NCBI RefSeq assembly: GCF_000298295.1
Contig: NZ_AMGM01000038.1
Span: 1 to 38,874 of the forward strand
Direction of reading: 5' to 3'
DNA: 38,874 nt
DNA from: Cecembia lonarensis LW9
GTDB lineage: Bacteria; Bacteroidota; Bacteroidia; Cytophagales; Cyclobacteriaceae
This document shows positions 1-9,396 of the stretch, piece after piece (position 1 is the stretch's first letter; each line of letters starts with the position of its first letter). Below the pieces are notes generated by a model. That model saw only the letters and a program-made list of their open reading frames with translations, did not search any database and had not been told where the DNA came from. The translations under genes were made by a program, and so were the position numbers.

Positions 1-395
1 AAACCCAACTTTTTACTTTTGCCTTTTGCCTTGGCTCTTTCTTTTTGTTCAAACTTGCTCCGAAGGATTTCGGAGGATTAATATGTTAACCGTTAACCGT
101 TAACTCTTAACTCTTAACCTTTAACCTTTAACATCCAAATTTAGGGTGAGATCATGATAAGATTTCAAACAATTTCCTTAATGAAATCCTTAAATCCCTT
201 AACTCCTTAATGGTTGACTTCCGAAATCCCACTTTGGAAATCGCACTTCCGAAATCCCCCTTCCTTATTCTTCACTTCATTTACAAATAAACACCGATAA
301 CTATCAGGCTAAAGTTTGAGCCTTATTTTCTCCCAAAAACTCCCTAACATTGAATTTATTTAATATAATCAAGTGCTGCGCACTGAAGCGAAAAT
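1..395. repeat. gene-free repeat-rich leader upstream of the export genes
   Basis: No coding region is visible here. Positions 1-50 (pyrimidine-rich, with a TTTTGCC duplication) closely match 12322-12365. Positions 58-75 form a 7-bp hairpin, CTCCGAA-GGAT-TTCGGAG, that recurs exactly at 12097, 12157 and 12454. Positions 85-132 are tandem 6-7 bp units of the TTAACCG/TTAACTC/TTAACCT type. The phrase CTTCCGAAATCCC occurs twice near 218-260. A small 5-bp hairpin (AGTGC-TGC-GCACT, 372-384) sits 11 bases before the first gene. These are dispersed non-coding repeats; no promoter box could be assigned. Confidence 0.6.
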
Positions 396-1208
396 ATGAG
401 GCAAACGATAAAGCTGCTGGGATGCTGCCTGCTACTATTGAGTTTTTCCTGTGTACCCAACAAAAAGTTGATCTACCTGCAAAACCTGGAAGGGGAAACT
501 CCCATTCCTGAAAGCGAACTCATCGAATATGAAATTCCTGATTACCGCCTGCAGTTCAATGACATCATCGATGTGCAGTTGAAAACCATAGAAGACCTCC
601 TTAGAGATGGATTAGACTTTCAAACTCAAATGCAACAAAACATGCAAATGGGACAAATGGCCGGTCAAGGAGGAGGGGATATTTATTATATGACGGGGTA
701 TACTGTTAATAAAGAAGGCAAAGTGCGCCTACCTGTAATTGGTGAGGTGCTCGTGGCTGACCTGACCATAGAAGAAGCCAGGGCGGTCATAGAGGACGCC
801 ATCAAAGAAATGGTGACCTCGGAGATTTTTGTCAAAGTCAAACTGGGCGGTATACGCTACAGTGCCATTGGGGAATTCCGCAGACCGGGTAAATTCGTCG
901 TCCTACAGGACAGGATGACCATTTTGGAGGCAGTGGCGCACGCAGGAGACCTCAATGTAGTGGCCAAGCGTGATGAAATCCTGTTGATCAGGCAATATCC
1001 GGATGGCACCAAACTCCACCGGGTCAACCTCAATGACCGGAACCTGATCCGGTCACCTTTTTATTTCATTCAACCCAACGATCAGCTGTATGCAGAACCC
1101 ATGCGGGTCAGGGAGATCGGTGCCGGTGAAAATGCCGTGCAGACCCTTTCCCTTCTTGTCAGCACGATTTCTGCCATCGCCCTCGTGCTTAATCTGATCA
1201 CAAGGTAA
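396..1208 (+). CDS. Wza/KpsD-like polysaccharide biosynthesis/export lipoprotein
   Basis: Outer-membrane lipoprotein of the polysaccharide export (Poly_export/SLBB) family, 270 residues. The N-terminus is a lipoprotein signal with lipobox LSFSC, so the mature protein probably starts at Cys19. A Poly_export domain follows (about 45-150, including the typical VNKEGKVRLPVIGEV stretch) and then an SLBB-like region (about 150-235, with PGKFVVLQDRMTILEAVAHAGD). A hydrophobic C-terminal helix (about 250-268) probably spans the outer membrane, as in Wza. By family knowledge it forms the export channel for capsule or exopolysaccharide and works with the co-polymerase encoded 12 bp downstream, so the two are probably co-transcribed. 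The start follows a weak A-rich leader with no Shine-Dalgarno, which is normal for Bacteroidota. Confidence 0.93.
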   Translation: MRQTIKLLGCCLLLLSFSCVPNKKLIYLQNLEGETPIPESELIEYEIPDYRLQFNDIIDVQLKTIEDLLRDGLDFQTQMQQNMQMGQMAGQGGGDIYYMTGYTVNKEGKVRLPVIGEVLVADLTIEEARAVIEDAIKEMVTSEIFVKVKLGGIRYSAIGEFRRPGKFVVLQDRMTILEAVAHAGDLNVVAKRDEILLIRQYPDGTKLHRVNLNDRNLIRSPFYFIQPNDQLYAEPMRVREIGAGENAVQTLSLLVSTISAIALVLNLITR

Positions 1209-1220
1209 ATCCAATACATC

Positions 1221-3686
1221 ATGGAACATCCAAATCAGCCTATACAAAATAGCCAAGTGCCCAATTCTCCTCAGGCGAATGAGGATTTTGAAATTCAGGC
1301 CTTGTTATTCAATTATCTGCGGTATTGGAAAATCATCGTCACCTTGGCCCTCATTGGCTTAGCTTCTGCCCATTTTTACACCAATACCCTTATCCCCCAA
1401 TTCAAGACCGAAAGCAATGTGCTCATCAATGACAGCCAATCCGGCATCGGGGATGAGCTCTTCGAATCCGTTGGTTTGAGGTTTGGAAAAAGTAACCTAG
1501 AAAATGAAATCGGTATTCTTAAATCCTTCTCACTGGCCTTGGAGGTTATCCGAGAACTTGACTTTGATGTAAGTTACTTCAAGGAAGGCAGATGGAGGAT
1601 GGAGCAGCTTTATGGCAATACGCCCATCATCATACAGGTAGATTGGAGCCATCCACAACTGACGGGAGGGCTATGGAAAATTCAGGTCATCGATGAACAA
1701 ACCTTTGAATTGGAACCGGAAAGTGAAAGCTATGACCTTTACAACCCAAAGGATCCCTTATACAAAAGCAACATTAACGCCCCAGAGGCAATCAACCGAA
1801 GGTTTAGGTTTGGGGAGGAAATTTCCGGAGAAACATACAAGTTCAAGGTATTCAACAGCCATTCTCTAAGGGATGAAGCGATCCTGTTCCGTATGACAGA
1901 TCCTGAAGCCCTGGCACGGTCCTACCGCTCCAAGTTAGAAGTCAGCCCACAAAACAAAGCCGCAACCATCCTGACGCTCAGCATAGAAACCCCCACGAGA
2001 AGAATGGGGGAAGTGTACCTGGACAACCTGATGAAACAATACCTGCAAAGAGAGCTGCGCCAAAAAAACCGGGTGGCTGAAAATACCGTTAGCTTTATTG
2101 ATGGGCAATTGGACAATATATCAGATTCCCTGAGCTATTTCGAAAACCGTTTGCAGCGCTACCGCAGTGAAAACCGGATTTTTAACCTGAGTCAGGAAGG
2201 CAGTATGGTATTCAGCCGCCTAAGTGAGCTGGAATCTGAGAAGTACAATACCGAAACCCAGCTTTCCTACTTTCTTTCCTTACAGGCCTACATCCAAAAC
2301 GATGAATTGGATAAATTGATCGTGCCTTCTTTGGCAGGTATAGGAGATCCCCTATTGAATACCCTGGTCACCAATTTGGTGGAATTGCAGGCCGAACGCC
2401 TGAAAGTGCGGGCCAATTATACGGAAAATTCTCCCTTTGTGCGGGAAGTAGAGACACAGATCCGTAACCTCAAAAAAAGTATCAATGAAAGTATCCGTGT
2501 ACTTATCTCCAATACGCAGGAATACCTGGAAGTACTGAGGGGGCGATTGGTACGTATTGAGCGGGAGATCAATGCATTGCCTGAAACTGAACGCAATCTG
2601 ATCGGTTACCAGCGCCAATCCAGCATTTATGAAAACATCTTCATTTACCTCTTGCAAAAGCGGGCAGAGGCAGAAATTGTAAAAGCCTCAAATAGTCCCA
2701 AAAATGAAATTATAGACTTTGCGCAAGCACAGGGAACACCGGTCAGCCCCAACAGAAACAGGAACCTTGCCCTAGGCCTTATGCTAGGTTTGATAATTCC
2801 CATTGGTTTCATCACCGGTAAGTTTTACCTCAATACAAAGCTGGGGGATCCCAAAGAGCTGGAAAAACTACTTAGGGTACCATTGGTCGGTCTTATCGGC
2901 AGAAGTACCTTAGAGGATGAAGTGAAAATAGTTTTCAAAAAACCTAAAGCTGCGGTGACAGAGTCTTTTAGGAATTTAAGGGCAGACATGCAATACCTCA
3001 TTGGCACTTCTCTTTCAGGCAATCAAATCACACTTTTATTTACTTCTTCTGTATCTGGAGAAGGTAAGACATTCTGTGCGATCAATACTGCGGCAGTCTA
3101 TTCATTGGTAGGCAAAAAAACCCTACTAATGGGATTGGATATGAGGAAACCAAAAATATTTGAAGAATTTAATCTATCAAACGAGATAGGCTTAAGTACA
3201 CTATTAAGTAGAGATATTCCACTTGACAAGGCCATTAAATACAGTGGTTTTGAAAACCTGGACATATTACTCTCAGGCCCAATCCCCCCTAATCCAGCAG
3301 AGCTTCTACTCAAACCGAGATTTGTTGAACTATTAAAAGCACTCAAATCTAAATATGATGTTATTGTAATGGATTGCCCGCCAGTTGGCTTAGTTGCAGA
3401 AACGAAACAGTTATTTGAGCATGCTGATGTAAATCTTTTCGTATTTCGACAGAAATATTCAAATAAAGCCAATACAGAGCTGGTCAATTCCCTCAAAGAA
3501 AAGTCAGGAGTACAAAACCTGTATGCCATATTGAATGACCTCCATCAATCCTCTGGATATGGATATGGATATGGATATGGATATGGATATGGATATGGCT
3601 CAGGCTATTATGAAGAAGATGCACCTAAGCCCGGACCGATCAAGCGCTTGATAAAAAAACTAAAGAAGAAATTTGGATTCAAGTAA
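1221..3686 (+). CDS. Wzc-like polysaccharide co-polymerase / BY-family tyrosine kinase
   Basis: Inner-membrane protein of 821 residues that couples a Wzz-type chain-length domain to a bacterial tyrosine (BY) kinase. TM1 lies at about 35-53 and TM2 at about 514-533, with a long periplasmic coiled-coil region between them. The kinase carries Walker A (SGEGKT, 612-617), Walker A' (LLMGLDMRKP) and Walker B (VIVMDCPPVG). The C-terminus has seven Gly-Tyr pairs (779-792) followed by Tyr796-Tyr797, the autophosphorylated tyrosine cluster expected of the family. The Gly-Tyr run is encoded by seven perfect GGATAT repeats, so repeat slippage would add or remove tyrosines without changing frame. The final residues are strongly basic. 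It follows the Wza-like gene by 12 bp, and together they form the export and regulatory core of a surface polysaccharide locus. Confidence 0.94.
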   Translation: MEHPNQPIQNSQVPNSPQANEDFEIQALLFNYLRYWKIIVTLALIGLASAHFYTNTLIPQFKTESNVLINDSQSGIGDELFESVGLRFGKSNLENEIGILKSFSLALEVIRELDFDVSYFKEGRWRMEQLYGNTPIIIQVDWSHPQLTGGLWKIQVIDEQTFELEPESESYDLYNPKDPLYKSNINAPEAINRRFRFGEEISGETYKFKVFNSHSLRDEAILFRMTDPEALARSYRSKLEVSPQNKAATILTLSIETPTRRMGEVYLDNLMKQYLQRELRQKNRVAENTVSFIDGQLDNISDSLSYFENRLQRYRSENRIFNLSQEGSMVFSRLSELESEKYNTETQLSYFLSLQAYIQNDELDKLIVPSLAGIGDPLLNTLVTNLVELQAERLKVRANYTENSPFVREVETQIRNLKKSINESIRVLISNTQEYLEVLRGRLVRIEREINALPETERNLIGYQRQSSIYENIFIYLLQKRAEAEIVKASNSPKNEIIDFAQAQGTPVSPNRNRNLALGLMLGLIIPIGFITGKFYLNTKLGDPKELEKLLRVPLVGLIGRSTLEDEVKIVFKKPKAAVTESFRNLRADMQYLIGTSLSGNQITLLFTSSVSGEGKTFCAINTAAVYSLVGKKTLLMGLDMRKPKIFEEFNLSNEIGLSTLLSRDIPLDKAIKYSGFENLDILLSGPIPPNPAELLLKPRFVELLKALKSKYDVIVMDCPPVGLVAETKQLFEHADVNLFVFRQKYSNKANTELVNSLKEKSGVQNLYAILNDLHQSSGYGYGYGYGYGYGYGSGYYEEDAPKPGPIKRLIKKLKKKFGFK
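3555..3596 (+). repeat. hexanucleotide microsatellite (GGATAT)x7 inside the kinase gene
   Basis: Seven uninterrupted copies of GGATAT lie in frame with the kinase gene, encoding Gly-Tyr seven times. The unit is a multiple of three, so copy-number change alters only the number of tyrosines in the tail. The copies are identical at the DNA level although Gly and Tyr codons could vary, which suggests recent expansion rather than selection on protein sequence alone. Confidence 0.95.
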
Positions 3687-3778
3687 TTCTTATGTCAATC
3701 CACCATTTATTTCACCGCTGTCCATTATCCTTTCAGGGACAGCCCCTAATACAACACTGGGATTAAGACTAATTACCT

Positions 3779-4962
3779 ATGCAATCAGAAGCAAAACAAA
3801 TCTTCCTTTCCTCACCACATATGGGAGGAGAAGAGATAACGCACGTAAATGCTGCATTTTCCAGCAATTACATTGCACCTGTCGGTGCAAATATTGGTCA
3901 TTTTGAAGACCTCATTAGTCAATATACGGGGGCCAAATATGTATTAGGAACCAATGCGGGTACTGCAGCCCTGCACTTGGGTCTTATAGCCTTAGGGGTG
4001 GGGTCGAGGGATATTGTACTCTGCCAAAGTTTCACCTTTGCGGCAAGTGCCAATCCAATAGTATATCAAGGCGCCATTCCTTGCTTCATAGACAGCGAAG
4101 AAAAACCTGGAACATGGATCCTGAAAAATTGGAGGAAGCCATTATAGCCTGCTTGGAAGGAAGGCTGTCGGAGCACGGTACCCACCCCTTACTTAAGGAA
4201 CTCGGCCCAAAAAAACCAAAAGCCATACTGCCGGTACACTTGTACGGCATGCCGGCACAGATGGAGGCTATCATGGAAATTGCAGAAAGATATGACATCC
4301 CCGTGCTGGAGGATGCCGCAGAGGCCCTAGGGGCCCACATTGGAGGGAAGCAATGTGGTACTTTTGGTGCCTTGGGTGTGTATTCCTTCAATGGAAATAA
4401 AATAATCACCACCAGCAGTGGCGGTGCCTTGGTATCTGACCAAAAAGACCTGATAGAGCTGTCCAGAAAGCTTTCCACCCAAGCCAGAGAAGCAGCTGTA
4501 CACTACGAACACACCATGGTGGGCTTCAATTACAGGCTAAGCAACGTACTCGCCGGCATAGGCATTGGTCAAATGAAAGTATTGGACGAGCGCATCTCTT
4601 TAAGAAGGGAGAATTTTGATTTCTATAAAAGTTTATTGAAAGACATTCCTGGAATATCCCTCTTGGAGGAGCCGGAAGGTTACTTCAGCAACCGCTGGCT
4701 AAGTACCATTTATTTTCAAAAGGAGTATTACCCCGCCGATACAAAAGACAAATTGATGATACATCTTCAAAGATTAAACATCGAAACCAGACCCTTATGG
4801 AAGCCCATGCATATCCAACCGGTGTTTCGCACATATCCCTACATAGGCGCTGATGTAGCAGAAGACTTATTTGACCGTGGACTTTGCCTGCCCTCGGGAA
4901 GTAATTTGGATGCTTCCGATAGACAGCGCATACAGGAAGGGTTACTTTCATTCTTCCAATAA
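3779..4962 (+). pseudogene. frameshifted DegT/DnrJ/EryC1 sugar aminotransferase (EpsN/PglE-like)
   Basis: PLP-dependent nucleotide-sugar aminotransferase resembling EpsN/PglE, which transfer an amino group to a 4-keto sugar. The reading frame is split. The first part (from ATG 3779) ends out of frame with FIDSEEKP, and the second part continues in the -1 frame with TWNMDPEKLEEAI, exactly what family members have next. The break is at the five-A run 4101-4105; one more A would give a continuous protein of about 394 residues, the usual family length. Both halves are otherwise undamaged. The PLP lysine is in SFNGNKIITT (about residue 208 of the restored protein), and the C-terminal LCLPSGSNL signature is present. 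It lies 92 bp after the kinase gene and its last 15 bases overlap the convergent histidine kinase gene. It may be a pseudogene, a phase-off allele or a sequencing error. Confidence 0.85.
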
Positions 4963-7587
4963 AACGACCGAGTTTCGCCCATGGCTTTCGACTTTAATAG
5001 GGATTTCTACTACAAAAGTTGTCCCAACACCTTCTTCGGATTCAAATCGGATATTTCCGCCCATCAGGTCAACAAAGTTGGAGACAATTTTTAGGCCTAA
5101 ACCGGTACCTTTGATATTTTTCACATTCTTTGCCCTAAAAAAACTCTTGAACAGGTGTTGCTGGTCTTCTTTTGGAATGCCCAAGCCGAAATCCTGCACG
5201 GTGATTTTCAAAAGGGCATCTTCTAATTGAATGTGCACTTGTGGATTGGGTCTGTCCCTTGGTGTATATTTCAGGGCATTGGATACCAGGTTGATCATCA
5301 CATAATAGAGCAGGTTTTTATCCATACAGACTTCCAAGCCCTTTTCAGGAACGCTGAAATCAACACTGTTTTCTAATTTATTCATCAAACAGATATCATC
5401 GAAAAGGGTCCTAAAAAAACCTTTCAGACAAAAATGTTCATAATTGGCTTCTAATTTTCCTTCATTGTATTTTTCAAGCAAAAGGATATCATCCATAATT
5501 TTGTTGATCCTGTTGACGTGGTTACCAATTTTTTCAAAATGCACCTTCGCTTTGTCCTTATATGCTTCAGCAATTCCTCTTTCCACATATAATTTTAGTA
5601 TTTCGGAGGAGCTGAGGATAGCGGACAAGGGATTTTTAAACTCATGAGATGCTGTGTAGATAAATTGGGTCTTTAATTCATTCAATTCTTTTTCTTTGAT
5701 AAGGTTATTTTCCAGATCAAGGGTGAGGATTTTTTGGCTGGTAATATCTTCTCCAAGGCCTCTAACTATTAAATTGCCATTGGGTTTTCGGTTGGCTTTT
5801 GCGATCACCTTCAGCCATACCTTCTCTTGCCGGAAAGAGGTGAACTCCAGATCAGTTTCCAAGAAATCCTGTTCTGAGGCATTTTTCCGCATCAATTTAA
5901 CAAATTTGTCCCCATCAAAGGACGATATCAGTTTTTCAAGTTGATTTGCGGCTATAGAATCACCTGGATTGATCTGTAACACTTTATTAAAAAAGGCAGA
6001 ATATTGGTGAATGTGTAACATGCCTTCTTTATTGATTTCAATTTCAAACAAGCCAATGCCCGCAGAATCATAGATTTTTTGAAGCAATTCATCAAGTTCC
6101 TTTTTCTGGTTTCGGAACCGTACCTTCAAGGTATCATCGTACAAAAAAACGAGAAAAAATTTCTCACCTAATATTTGGACTCTTTTGGATTGAATACTTA
6201 ACTCGTAATCCTGGCCTTGCAAACTCCGGTAAGGAAGGCTGATCACTTCACCCAGCTTAAATTTTTCCCACAATCCATTTTTGTCCTTAAAATTGAAGAG
6301 TTGATAAAAATCTTCCTTCTCTTTCAATGGGTTACCGATGATTTGGATTGCAAATTCATTAACCTCTAAAATCCTGTAATCAGCATCCAATAAAAAAATA
6401 CCGGAAGAAAGGAAATCAAATATGCGCTTCAATTGGCCTTGTTTGTAGTTGTACTTTTTCAGCATTTTGCCCCCAAGAACAAGCATAACAATCAATAACA
6501 AAAATAAGAGCGAAAGTAATAGTAGGACTTGGTTGCTTTTTTTCAATTCGGTATTTGCTTGTGCAAATCGGTTCTCAATTTCAGCCAAATTCACCTGCAT
6601 GTCCCTATTTTCCAAAAAGTTGAACGTGAATTGTCGGGACAAAACCGCATTTCTGGAAGCCAACTTATCCTGGAAACTTTTAAAAGTCTGAAGCAAAGAT
6701 TGGGCCTCCTGTATGCTGTTTTCCTTTAAATAAAGCCCCAATAAAACATGATAAGCTTCTTCTGCAACAAAATCCAAGTTATACCTATTGGACACGTCAA
6801 GCGACCGCAGGAGTAGCTCTTCTGCTCCTGCAAAATGACCCAATTCCAGTTTGAATTTGGCATATTCGAGGGTAAGCATTGCCAAAGTCAGCTTATTGAC
6901 ATTATCGCCATACTGATTGGCAATTGAAAGGCTTTCCTGAAAATACCGATCAGCCATATTCTTATCCTCAAACAGCCAGTAGTATAGGCCAAGATTCATG
7001 GCAAAGCTTGACTTGAATCTTTGGTTGTTTTTTTCGAGGCATAGCTGATAACCTTCATGAAGAATTTGACCTGCATCTTCCAACTGACCTGCCTTCAAAT
7101 ACACTTCTCCCAAATTAAGCATGGTAACCATCAACCGCTCTTTTTCCCCTCTGTTTTTATAAAAATCATAGGCACTTTGGTGATAAAATAAGCTTAGCTC
7201 CAGGGTATCCATGCGATTAAAAACGTGCCCAAAAGAAATATGAGTATCTGCTATACCTGTACTATCCCCTAAAACTTCAAAAATCCTAACAGCATTTGTG
7301 AGGTAGTCCATGCCAATTAAGTAATTGCTCTGAAAATGAACAATGGCAGCAATATTTCTACTGGCATAGGCGATGCCTCTATCATAACCCAACAGTCGTG
7401 ATTTTTCCAAGGCCAAATAAGCTGCATCTATTGCCTGTTCTGGATCTAAATAAGCCATATCCCTAGCCCAAATATTGAGGGAGTCTATTACAGCATTTCT
7501 TTGCCCACCAATATGATTAATCACATTAAAATTGTTAACCTCCATCTGAACAAAGAAAAAGGCAACAAGTAAATTGAGGTAAATCAT
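4948..7587 (-). CDS. TPR-PAS hybrid membrane sensor histidine kinase
   Basis: Sensor kinase of 879 residues. A hydrophobic N-terminus (about 1-14) is followed by a periplasmic tetratricopeptide-like region (about 50-310), a TM segment (about 350-373), two PAS-like modules (about 385-500 and 505-630), HisKA with phospho-acceptor His648 in SHEFKNPLSA, and a HATPase domain with N-box (NLVSNALKYT), DFGLGIP and GTGLGLKIV. The architecture is typical of Bacteroidota kinases whose TPRs sense an envelope signal. No receiver domain or adjacent response regulator is visible, so it is an orphan kinase here. It is transcribed toward the aminotransferase, with a 15-bp 3' overlap, and divergently from the PAS/GAF-like gene at 8005. 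Confidence 0.93.
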   Translation of the reverse strand: MIYLNLLVAFFFVQMEVNNFNVINHIGGQRNAVIDSLNIWARDMAYLDPEQAIDAAYLALEKSRLLGYDRGIAYASRNIAAIVHFQSNYLIGMDYLTNAVRIFEVLGDSTGIADTHISFGHVFNRMDTLELSLFYHQSAYDFYKNRGEKERLMVTMLNLGEVYLKAGQLEDAGQILHEGYQLCLEKNNQRFKSSFAMNLGLYYWLFEDKNMADRYFQESLSIANQYGDNVNKLTLAMLTLEYAKFKLELGHFAGAEELLLRSLDVSNRYNLDFVAEEAYHVLLGLYLKENSIQEAQSLLQTFKSFQDKLASRNAVLSRQFTFNFLENRDMQVNLAEIENRFAQANTELKKSNQVLLLLSLLFLLLIVMLVLGGKMLKKYNYKQGQLKRIFDFLSSGIFLLDADYRILEVNEFAIQIIGNPLKEKEDFYQLFNFKDKNGLWEKFKLGEVISLPYRSLQGQDYELSIQSKRVQILGEKFFLVFLYDDTLKVRFRNQKKELDELLQKIYDSAGIGLFEIEINKEGMLHIHQYSAFFNKVLQINPGDSIAANQLEKLISSFDGDKFVKLMRKNASEQDFLETDLEFTSFRQEKVWLKVIAKANRKPNGNLIVRGLGEDITSQKILTLDLENNLIKEKELNELKTQFIYTASHEFKNPLSAILSSSEILKLYVERGIAEAYKDKAKVHFEKIGNHVNRINKIMDDILLLEKYNEGKLEANYEHFCLKGFFRTLFDDICLMNKLENSVDFSVPEKGLEVCMDKNLLYYVMINLVSNALKYTPRDRPNPQVHIQLEDALLKITVQDFGLGIPKEDQQHLFKSFFRAKNVKNIKGTGLGLKIVSNFVDLMGGNIRFESEEGVGTTFVVEIPIKVESHGRNSVVLLEE

Positions 7588-8004
7588 AAAAGATTTTCAA
7601 AATATTTCATGTAAGAATATGATTAATTATTCTTATAATAGAAATATTTAGTATTACATTGTAAATGATCAGAGTAATTTTATATATAAAGAATACTTAT
7701 CAGAACAGCAATTTGTTTGCAGAACAGAAAAATTAAATTGACTATTGACTTAATTACACAAATCATTTTTTGGCCCTCGACAAGCCTGCCAGACTCAGGT
7801 GGGCTCTCCTCGGGATTTTGGATGTATACTTTTTTGATGCGAATTGGAAATTTCATACGGCATTTCCTCATTTCAATTAGATAATATTAGAGTCTAACCA
7901 ATTAAAGTAAACAAAGTAACGAACCGTTCATTTACATTTTAATGCACGACCACCAGTCATGAATCGACTAGGAATAATTTTAAGCAATTTAAAATTGTCT
8001 GGAC
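7588..8004. other. divergent intergenic region
   Basis: This 417-bp AT-rich spacer lies between the divergent histidine kinase and PAS/GAF-like genes and must hold both promoters, but no exact TAnnTTTG box could be assigned with confidence. A GC-richer patch at about 7771-7815 resembles the composite repeats near 21.2 and 24.0 kb only loosely. A 21-codon ORF from ATG 7958 overlaps the next start and has no recognisable features. Confidence 0.4.
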
Positions 8005-9396
8005 ATGCTTCGTTTAAAGAATAAAACCAACATACTTATCCATCATTTTGGGATTTTTGCGGTTTTTCGTCAATCCCAACAATCATTTAAAGTAGAATTT
8101 GTTTCCGAAGGGTTCAATAGTCTAATGGAACAGGAGCAAACGACAACATTCAACAAATTGAGAAACAAATCATTGCGCCAATTAACTACCACTGGTTCTA
8201 TTTCATACGCCTCTTTTGAACAATTGGAAAGAAGTTTCAACAAAGTTTTGGAAACAGGTAAGACCGATGTTTTAGAAAGTGGAAAAGATTTAAGTATAGA
8301 TCGTTTAAATTTCAAAATTAAAGGGGAAAACCTGAATGAGGGCTTTGATGTTGTCAACTTCATTTATGAGGCTGATTCCCAAAGTGGCAGATATATCGTT
8401 CATCGTCTTATACCGAAGGCCCACATCAGTACACATAAATCACTCTTGGAAAAGAGGGCGTTAAAGAAACAACTGCGAAACATAAATTACTTTAAAACCA
8501 AATACTTTAATCATTCAGAAAGACCCATAGTTTTAGTTGATCTCGATGGAAAAGTATTTGAATGTAATAATGCATTTGATGAAGTTTTTATGAGGGATGA
8601 TTTGCAGGGGAAGTTCAATATAAAGCTTTTAGTCACAAACCCTGAAGACCGCTTATTACTTACAAGGACGCTGAAAGAAATTATGTACCTGCGAGAATCC
8701 AAACTGAAAATCAAATTACATCCGGACACAGTTTACGAGCTTTCTTTCTCCCTGGTCTTGGGCATCAATTATAAGCCTTTGGTTTCTATTCTTTTTGAAG
8801 AGTCAGCATATATTGCTCAATTGGAAAAAAAGTCAATGGAAAAGGGGTATCTGATGGAGACCATTGGAATTATGCTTAATTTGTTCCAAAAGGATATGTC
8901 ACCTAAAAAGTTGATCAATGAGGGCATGCAGTATATCAATGCGATCATAGAACCTGACATCACCCAAAGCTACGACTTTGACGCTAAAAGCAACGCCTTT
9001 AACCTGCTTTTGGAGCAGTGCAGTAAGGAATATATCATTAGGATATTGGAACTAAAGCATCCTTTTAATGAGTTGGTTGAATTCCTGGTGAATACTTATA
9101 ACCCTATGCGTCCGAAACTTCTGCATGCAGACACAACAAAAAATGTAACACTGAGAAATTTAATGCAATCAGCCGATTTAAAGACTATATTGATCATTCC
9201 AACAATCAAAGCAGAAATCAGGTTAGGAATCAGTTTTTTTGGATTTATGAACAGGAAAGAAAATGTGAATTTGGAAAAGGTCGGTCACTATACTTCACTA
9301 GTGGATATACTTATGCATGAAGTTTTACATCGTTTAAATTTAAAAATTTTAGTTAGACAAAATGAGGCCCGAAAACCCACATTTACCAACATATAA
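8005..9396 (+). CDS. PAS- and GAF-like protein without kinase domain
   Basis: Unrecognised cytoplasmic protein of 463 residues. No signal peptide or TM segment is evident. The middle (about 165-265) reads as a PAS domain (RPIVLVDLDGKVFECNNAFDEVF). The C-terminal third (about 290-450) has GAF-like features, including the stretch MGIMLNLFQ-like helix and a late segment on IIPTIKAEIRLGISFFGFMNRK. There is no HisKA, HATPase, GGDEF or DNA-binding domain, so it may be a partner or sensor for another protein. It is divergent from the TPR kinase, which makes a functional link plausible but unproven. Its 3' end overlaps by 35 bases the ATG (9362) proposed for the following TonB-C gene, which suggests translational coupling. 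Confidence 0.75.
   Translation: MLRLKNKTNILIHHFGIFAVFRQSQQSFKVEFVSEGFNSLMEQEQTTTFNKLRNKSLRQLTTTGSISYASFEQLERSFNKVLETGKTDVLESGKDLSIDRLNFKIKGENLNEGFDVVNFIYEADSQSGRYIVHRLIPKAHISTHKSLLEKRALKKQLRNINYFKTKYFNHSERPIVLVDLDGKVFECNNAFDEVFMRDDLQGKFNIKLLVTNPEDRLLLTRTLKEIMYLRESKLKIKLHPDTVYELSFSLVLGINYKPLVSILFEESAYIAQLEKKSMEKGYLMETIGIMLNLFQKDMSPKKLINEGMQYINAIIEPDITQSYDFDAKSNAFNLLLEQCSKEYIIRILELKHPFNELVEFLVNTYNPMRPKLLHADTTKNVTLRNLMQSADLKTILIIPTIKAEIRLGISFFGFMNRKENVNLEKVGHYTSLVDILMHEVLHRLNLKILVRQNEARKPTFTNI

Noticed and set aside
3673-3906. Small plus-strand ORF overlapping the kinase and aminotransferase genes
   Set aside because: It has no similarity and lies across two real genes in another frame.
7680-7871. 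Minus-strand ORF between the kinase and PAS/GAF genes
   Set aside because: Low-complexity AT-rich sequence, no domain and no supporting start context.
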